From Bacteroidia bacterium (GTDB lineage: Bacteria; Bacteroidota; Bacteroidia; Chitinophagales; Saprospiraceae): a stretch of 10,370 bases of DNA. The stretch is taken from contig JAUIIF010000103.1 in the NCBI GenBank assembly GCA_030431945.1, positions 1-10,370 of the forward strand, in the 5' to 3' direction. A program made the position numbers and the translations under genes. This document shows, in pieces, positions 6,632 to 10,370 of the stretch. The notes below the pieces were generated by a model. That model was not told where the DNA came from. It was given only the letters and a program-made list of their open reading frames with translations, and searched no databases. Positions within the stretch are counted from its first letter, which is position 1. Every line of letters starts with the position of its first letter.

Positions 6632-8887
6632 ATGCGCTATTCGATACCTACCTTTCTTTTGCTATTCCTATTATCCACCCTGCAGGGAACTAACTACTAC
6701 ATCGACGCGACCGATGGCGATGACAGTAATGACGGATTAACGCCCGCGACTGCCTGGCAGACCCTGAGTAGCCTGACGAGTATCACTTTTGATCCGCAGC
6801 CCGGAGACACTATTTTCCTCCAGCGCGGAGAAACCTGGCGGGTCGATCCGCTGCAAGTGCTTTTTTCCGGCCTGCCGGATGCGCCCATTACCTTTACCAA
6901 TTATGGCGCTGCTACGGACTCCTTACCGTTAATCACTTCCATTGCTACGCTGCCCGGTAGTGATCTTGCCGGAAGCTGGACGGAAGTGAGCCCGGGCATT
7001 TGGTCAATGGACCTCGACCTGAACCCCAGTAGGGTTTTGTTGAACCAGCAAGAAGTTCTGGTGGCAAACTCGCTGGCCGAAGTGGGAACTACGGATGCCG
7101 TAGGTGCCTTGAGTAAGTGGTTCTGGGCTGATGACAGTACCTTTTACCTCCAGGAGACGATGAACCCCGCCCTTGCTTACGGGACGGGCATTGAAGGAAG
7201 TCAGTCCCCCATCAGCGTTTTTGGTTTTTTCTCCAGCCACCTGGTATTTGACGGACTGGACATTGAAGGCGGCTCCCTGTACTCCGTGGCACTTTTCTCC
7301 GTTGATAGCAGTGAGGTGAAGAACTGTAAGATCGGGCGAAATGCTGCGGCGGGGGTAGGCATTCTCGGGAATATTTTTGGAGGCCCCGATGATCCGTCTA
7401 CCCGGGTAATGATCACGGATAACCTAATTGATTCCGGTTTTGAAATTACGCACGGCCCCGGTGCCGCCAGAGGTTGCCGCAGCGGGTTACAGATTATTCT
7501 GAGTGGAGAATTCTGTACCATTTCCGGCAATGTTTTCCGGAACTGGGCGGAGACGGGGTTTGACTTGCAGGGCGCAAGCCCCCTGTTTGGCGGCGCCAAC
7601 AACAACCTTTTTGAAAATAACCACATCTCCGCTCCGGGTACCTCCTTCTCCAGGGGCTTCAGCCTGAGTGGCGCAGAAGGCAGGTGTTCCGGAAACCGGT
7701 TGTTCAGAAATACGATTGACAGTGTGTCCGCGGGCAGTTTCATCAACGGAAATAATAACGTGATCGAGCATAATATCTTCAGCAATGTCCGGCAGGCGGT
7801 CGCGCTCGAGGCGCCTTCGGCCTACGGCGTTATTGCTGCGGTATTAACCGAGGGGTTTGTCAGTCACGATAATAACTTCGATCATAACCTGGTGCTGAAT
7901 ACGGACGAAGCGGGCTTATTTGTCCTCGGCCTTGGCGCTACGGATCAGGCGACTGACCATAATTTCCGGAACAATATCTTTTACAACAATGCGCAGAATC
8001 CTTTTGGCGGGTTTTACCCCGCCGGGCTCAGTTTGTTGATTGACGAGGAAGAGAGCGGCCCGCAGACGTACCAGAACAATATCCTGTTCAGCGATTCGGG
8101 CAATACCAATTCAGTCGGGCTGCCCGCTACCGGAATTCTGCTTTCGGCCGCGGCATTCAACGCAACAGACGGACAAAATGGAAATACCATTTCGGCTAAC
8201 CTTGATCTGGACCCCGGACTAACGGACGTCGCTTCCGGAAATTACTTACCCAATACTTTCGGAAATGCCGCTGATGCCGGCCTGGACCTCGGGTATTTGG
8301 TGGATTTCGTGTTGGCGGATCGCTTTCAGGGAGTTGCGCCGGACATCGGCCCGCTGGAAAGCAGCCATGCGGTACCTTCGGAGTTGGGTGTCTTCACCGC
8401 AGGAGTAATCAGCAAAACGGCAGTGGCCTTAGCCTGGACAACCCTTACCGAAACGGCAACCGATCGATTTTACATTGAACGGCGGTCAGCAGAAAGGGGA
8501 TGGACCGAGATTGGTGCCGTCGCTGCCGCCGGCTACGCCCGTGAGGTGCTGAACTACGAATTCATTGATGATCACGCCCCGGTGGGAAATCTTTACTACC
8601 GCCTGCGCCAGGCAGATCTCGATGGTAGCTATACTTACTCACCCATTCGTCAGGTAAATCTGGCCGGAGAGTCAATTGGTCTGCGGTGGACGAGCCGACA
8701 TACGGCGGTACTTGAATTGCCCAGTGACCTTATTCCGGAACAGGTAACAACTTCCTTCCACTCTGTGGACGGGCGGACGCTTCCCCTGCAACGCAATGGA
8801 ACGCAGTTGACCTTCTCTACTGACCTGCCCACGGGTATTTACCTCTTAGTGGTCAACGGGGAGGCAGTCAAAATCGCTTTGCCATAA
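6632..8887 (+). CDS. Secreted right-handed beta-helix protein with T9SS-like C-terminal domain
   Basis: The protein is 751 residues from ATG 6632, where a clean signal peptide begins (MRYSIPTFLLLFLLSTLQG). An in-frame ATG at 6575 lies inside the preceding terminator hairpin and was rejected. Mature sequence opens with YYIDATDGDDSNDGLTPATAWQTL, the usual start of extracellular beta-helix proteins, then QPGDTIFLQRGETWR. Residues about 200-520 carry irregular repeats rich in N/H/D-N-x-F/I turns (EHNIFSNV, DHNLVLNT, RNNIFYNN), typical of parallel beta-helix coils seen in polysaccharide-acting enzymes. Residues about 590-675 form a Bacteroidota-specific module (LAWTT, FYIERRS, YYRLRQADLDGSYTYS). 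The final ~70 residues (HSVDGR, LPTGIYLLVVNGEAVKI) resemble a type A T9SS sorting domain without a YPNP motif. Likely exported to the cell surface or medium. No catalytic residues were recognised, so a lyase, epimerase or binding role cannot be decided. Confidence 0.82.
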   Translation: MRYSIPTFLLLFLLSTLQGTNYYIDATDGDDSNDGLTPATAWQTLSSLTSITFDPQPGDTIFLQRGETWRVDPLQVLFSGLPDAPITFTNYGAATDSLPLITSIATLPGSDLAGSWTEVSPGIWSMDLDLNPSRVLLNQQEVLVANSLAEVGTTDAVGALSKWFWADDSTFYLQETMNPALAYGTGIEGSQSPISVFGFFSSHLVFDGLDIEGGSLYSVALFSVDSSEVKNCKIGRNAAAGVGILGNIFGGPDDPSTRVMITDNLIDSGFEITHGPGAARGCRSGLQIILSGEFCTISGNVFRNWAETGFDLQGASPLFGGANNNLFENNHISAPGTSFSRGFSLSGAEGRCSGNRLFRNTIDSVSAGSFINGNNNVIEHNIFSNVRQAVALEAPSAYGVIAAVLTEGFVSHDNNFDHNLVLNTDEAGLFVLGLGATDQATDHNFRNNIFYNNAQNPFGGFYPAGLSLLIDEEESGPQTYQNNILFSDSGNTNSVGLPATGILLSAAAFNATDGQNGNTISANLDLDPGLTDVASGNYLPNTFGNAADAGLDLGYLVDFVLADRFQGVAPDIGPLESSHAVPSELGVFTAGVISKTAVALAWTTLTETATDRFYIERRSAERGWTEIGAVAAAGYAREVLNYEFIDDHAPVGNLYYRLRQADLDGSYTYSPIRQVNLAGESIGLRWTSRHTAVLELPSDLIPEQVTTSFHSVDGRTLPLQRNGTQLTFSTDLPTGIYLLVVNGEAVKIALP

Positions 8888-8894
8888 GCTGCAA

Positions 8895-8928
8895 TTTTAT
8901 GGGGAGTCAGACAATTTCCCTAACCTTG
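8895..8928 (+). promoter_or_regulatory. Possible fabD promoter
   Basis: TAACCTTG (8921-8928) is one base off the TAnnTTTG -7 consensus, and a TTTT tract (8895-8898) 22 bp upstream could serve as a degenerate -33 box. Transcription would start about 30 nt before the ATG at 8965. The preceding gene ends at 8887, and no terminator hairpin is seen between the two, so read-through is also possible. Confidence 0.35.
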
Positions 8929-8964
8929 CGCCAGCAAACGAATTGATCAAAAAATTGCCTACCT

Positions 8965-9843
8965 ATGAAAGCATACGTATTCCCGGGACAGGGAGCCCAA
9001 TTCAGCGGAATGGGAAAAGACCTGTACGACTTGAGTGCGGAAGCGCAGGCCCTGTTCAAGCAAGCAGACGAAGTACTTGGCTACTCGCTCTCTAAGGTGA
9101 TGTTCGAAGGAAGTGAGGAAGCCTTGCGGGAAACCAAAATAACGCAGCCCGCGATCTTTACCCATTCTGCCATTACCTACCTGATTGCGGAGGATATTGA
9201 AGCGCCTACCGCCGTAGCCGGACACAGTCTGGGGGAGTTTTCCGCCCTGGTGGCAGCTGGAGCGCTGGATTTTCCTTCGGCTTTACGCCTGGTAGCTGAA
9301 CGGGCTCTGGCCATGCAGGAAGCAACGGATGCCGTACCCGGCACTATGGCTGCTGTGCTGGGGTTGGATGATGACATTATTGAGGATGCTTGCGCTGCTA
9401 TTGAAGAAGTAGTCGTGCCGGCAAATTATAATACGAACGGCCAACTGGTCATTTCCGGGAGCTTGGAAGGGGTGGAAAAGGCCAGCAAGGTACTCAGTGA
9501 GCTGGGGGCCCGCAGGGTGGTGCCGCTGCCCGTGGGCGGCGCTTTTCACAGCCCCTTGATGCAGCCTGCCCAGGATCGGCTGCGGGCCGCCATTGAAGCG
9601 GCCCACTTTCGTCCGCCGGCCTGTGAAATTTACCAGAATACCGACGCACTGCCGAGTACAGATCCGGAGGTGATCAAAGCAAAGTTAATCGCGCAGCTGA
9701 CGAGCCCCGTGCGCTGGACGCAGACGATACAGCACATGGTTGACGCTGGCCTTACCGATTTCGTGGAAGTCGGCGGTAAAGGTAAAATTCTGGCCGGGCT
9801 GATCCGCAAGGTAGACCGTAGCTTAAACGTTGAACAACTGTAG
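8965..9843 (+). CDS. fabD: Malonyl-CoA:ACP transacylase
   Basis: This 292-residue protein is FabD, which moves malonyl groups from CoA to acyl carrier protein to start fatty acid chain extension in the cytoplasm. Seen directly: the N-terminal FPGQGAQ motif, the nucleophile elbow GHSLGE with Ser88, Arg113 in the AERALAMQ helix (malonyl carboxylate binding position), the catalytic His195 in GAFHSPLM, and a C-terminal TSPVRWTQ block. Length fits the family (about 290-310 residues). The start is ATG 8965, which begins MKAYVFPGQG with no spare N-terminus. The gene stands alone here; none of the usual fab neighbours (fabH, fabG, acpP, fabF) is within the window. The identification is firm. Confidence 0.96.
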   Translation: MKAYVFPGQGAQFSGMGKDLYDLSAEAQALFKQADEVLGYSLSKVMFEGSEEALRETKITQPAIFTHSAITYLIAEDIEAPTAVAGHSLGEFSALVAAGALDFPSALRLVAERALAMQEATDAVPGTMAAVLGLDDDIIEDACAAIEEVVVPANYNTNGQLVISGSLEGVEKASKVLSELGARRVVPLPVGGAFHSPLMQPAQDRLRAAIEAAHFRPPACEIYQNTDALPSTDPEVIKAKLIAQLTSPVRWTQTIQHMVDAGLTDFVEVGGKGKILAGLIRKVDRSLNVEQL

Positions 9844-10003
9844 TTGTCAGGTCTGAATCATTGGGATATAGGGTTGGTTGTTCGGGAGGATGATATACTG
9901 AATGACCAACCCAATGTCCTGATGATCATTCAGGAACGGGAATAAAAAGTATCTGCCGGCGCGCTTCCCGCAGGCGCCGCAGCTTATCCGGTAGGGGAGT
10001 GGA
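9844..10003. other. Convergent intergenic region between fabD and the nuclease-domain gene
   Basis: The 160-bp gap contains several short inverted repeats at 9853-9933, including GGGTTGGT/ACCAACCC (9871-9878 and 9905-9912) and CTGAATGA/TCATTCAG (9898-9905 and 9926-9933). The minus-strand terminator follows at 9941-9982. None of the left-hand stems is followed by a T-run on the plus strand, so fabD termination is not obvious. Confidence 0.55.
9941..9982 (-). terminator. Rho-independent terminator of the minus-strand nuclease-domain gene
   Basis: In plus-strand terms, CTGC (9953-9956) and GGCGC (9958-9962) pair with GCGCC (9974-9978) and GCAG (9979-9982), nine pairs with a one-base bulge. On the minus strand the hairpin is followed by atactttttatt, a five-T run. 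It lies about 20 nt beyond the stop codon at 10004-10006. Confidence 0.65.
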
Positions 10004-10370
10004 TCAGTTGCCGCCTCTACGCTGCAACTCGTCCCTGATGCGGGCAGCTTCCTCATAGTTTTCTTCCTGCAGCATTTGCTCCAGGTAGCTGTTGAGGTCT
10101 TTAACGTTCATACGGGTGAGGTTTTCACTACCCGCAGGGTCATTGCCCACGGTTTCCAGATCGCCTTCTTCCTCCGTACCATCTTCCTCTTCCCCTTCGA
10201 GTACGATGCCCGCAGACTCGAGGATGTCGTTGTAGGTATAGATGGGGCATTCAAAACGGGTGGCCAGGGCCAGAGCGTCGCTGGTCCGGCTGTCCACTTC
10301 AATGATCTCGCCGTCGCGGTCCAGTACCAGTCGGGCGAAGAAAATGCCTTCGCGTAAATCGGTGATGATG
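10004..10370 (-). CDS. Bifunctional nuclease (DUF151) domain protein with UVR motif (5' end outside window)
   Basis: The minus-strand frame runs from the window edge to a TGA at 10004-10006, giving about 121 C-terminal residues. The visible part begins IITDLREGIFFARL, then EVDSRTSDALALATRFECPIY, the diagnostic second half of the bifunctional nuclease (BFN/DUF151) domain; the usual IDSRPSDALALA appears here as VDSRTSDALALA. After an AGIVLEGEEEDGTEEEGD acidic linker comes a helical UVR (UvrB/UvrC-type) motif, LNSYLEQMLQEENYEEAARIRDELQRR, ending in GGN. This two-domain order is common in Bacteroidota. Thermotoga and plant members have been reported to show DNase/RNase activity, and UVR motifs mediate protein contacts. 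The cellular role in bacteria is poorly known. It is convergent with fabD and has its own terminator. Family identification is strong although the N-terminal half is not seen. Confidence 0.88.
   Translation of the reverse strand, partial: IITDLREGIFFARLVLDRDGEIIEVDSRTSDALALATRFECPIYTYNDILESAGIVLEGEEEDGTEEEGDLETVGNDPAGSENLTRMNVKDLNSYLEQMLQEENYEEAARIRDELQRRGGN

Noticed and set aside
1..10370. Mobile elements, CRISPR arrays, phage genes, tRNA or rRNA genes
   Set aside because: No transposase, integrase, spaced direct repeats, tRNA-like cloverleaf or rRNA segment was seen by reading both strands.

Overview
The window looks like a chromosomal segment of a marine or aquatic member of the Bacteroidota, plausibly of the Saprospiraceae/Lewinella type. 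This rests on a secreted beta-helix protein with a type IX secretion (T9SS) style C-terminus, start codons without Shine-Dalgarno sequences, Bacteroidota-type promoter boxes (TTG / TAnnTTTG), and GC-rich, densely packed genes. I see no mobile element, CRISPR array, tRNA or rRNA. The genus is inference.

Layout. (1) Positions 1-2771: a two-gene heme operon, made of the 3' portion of a di-heme cytochrome c peroxidase-family protein (RoxA/MauG-type superfamily) and, 11 bp later, a catalase-like lipoprotein. A strong bidirectional hairpin terminator (2899-2946) follows. (2) Positions 3005-5269: a two-gene operon of an aminoglycoside-phosphotransferase-fold kinase and an acyl-CoA dehydrogenase, 9 bp apart. 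Together they are a split version of the fused eukaryotic ACAD10/ACAD11 proteins and resemble bacterial LvaA/LvaC, which suggests breakdown of 4-hydroxyacyl-CoAs through a 4-phosphoacyl-CoA. A heptanucleotide tandem array (CAACCCG) abuts the kinase start codon. (3) Positions 5501-6523: an exported serine hydrolase of the beta-lactamase/PBP fold behind a good promoter match, ended by a perfect 15-bp terminator hairpin. (4) Positions 6632-8887: a large secreted right-handed beta-helix protein with a C-terminal adhesive/T9SS module. (5) Positions 8965-9843: fabD, malonyl-CoA:ACP transacylase. (6) Positions 10004-10370, minus strand: the 3' portion of a bifunctional-nuclease-domain protein with a C-terminal UVR motif, convergent with fabD and with its own terminator.

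How they fit together. The two operons on the left may both deal with oxidised lipids: a periplasmic or envelope peroxidase/catalase-like pair, then a cytoplasmic kinase/dehydrogenase pair suited to gamma-hydroxylated fatty acids. The terminator between them argues for separate transcription, so the functional link is a hypothesis. The genes to the right are unrelated single-gene units. Nothing here is clearly a wholly unknown system; the best leads are the kinase-ACAD pair, the heme pair with an altered catalase site, and the heptamer array.
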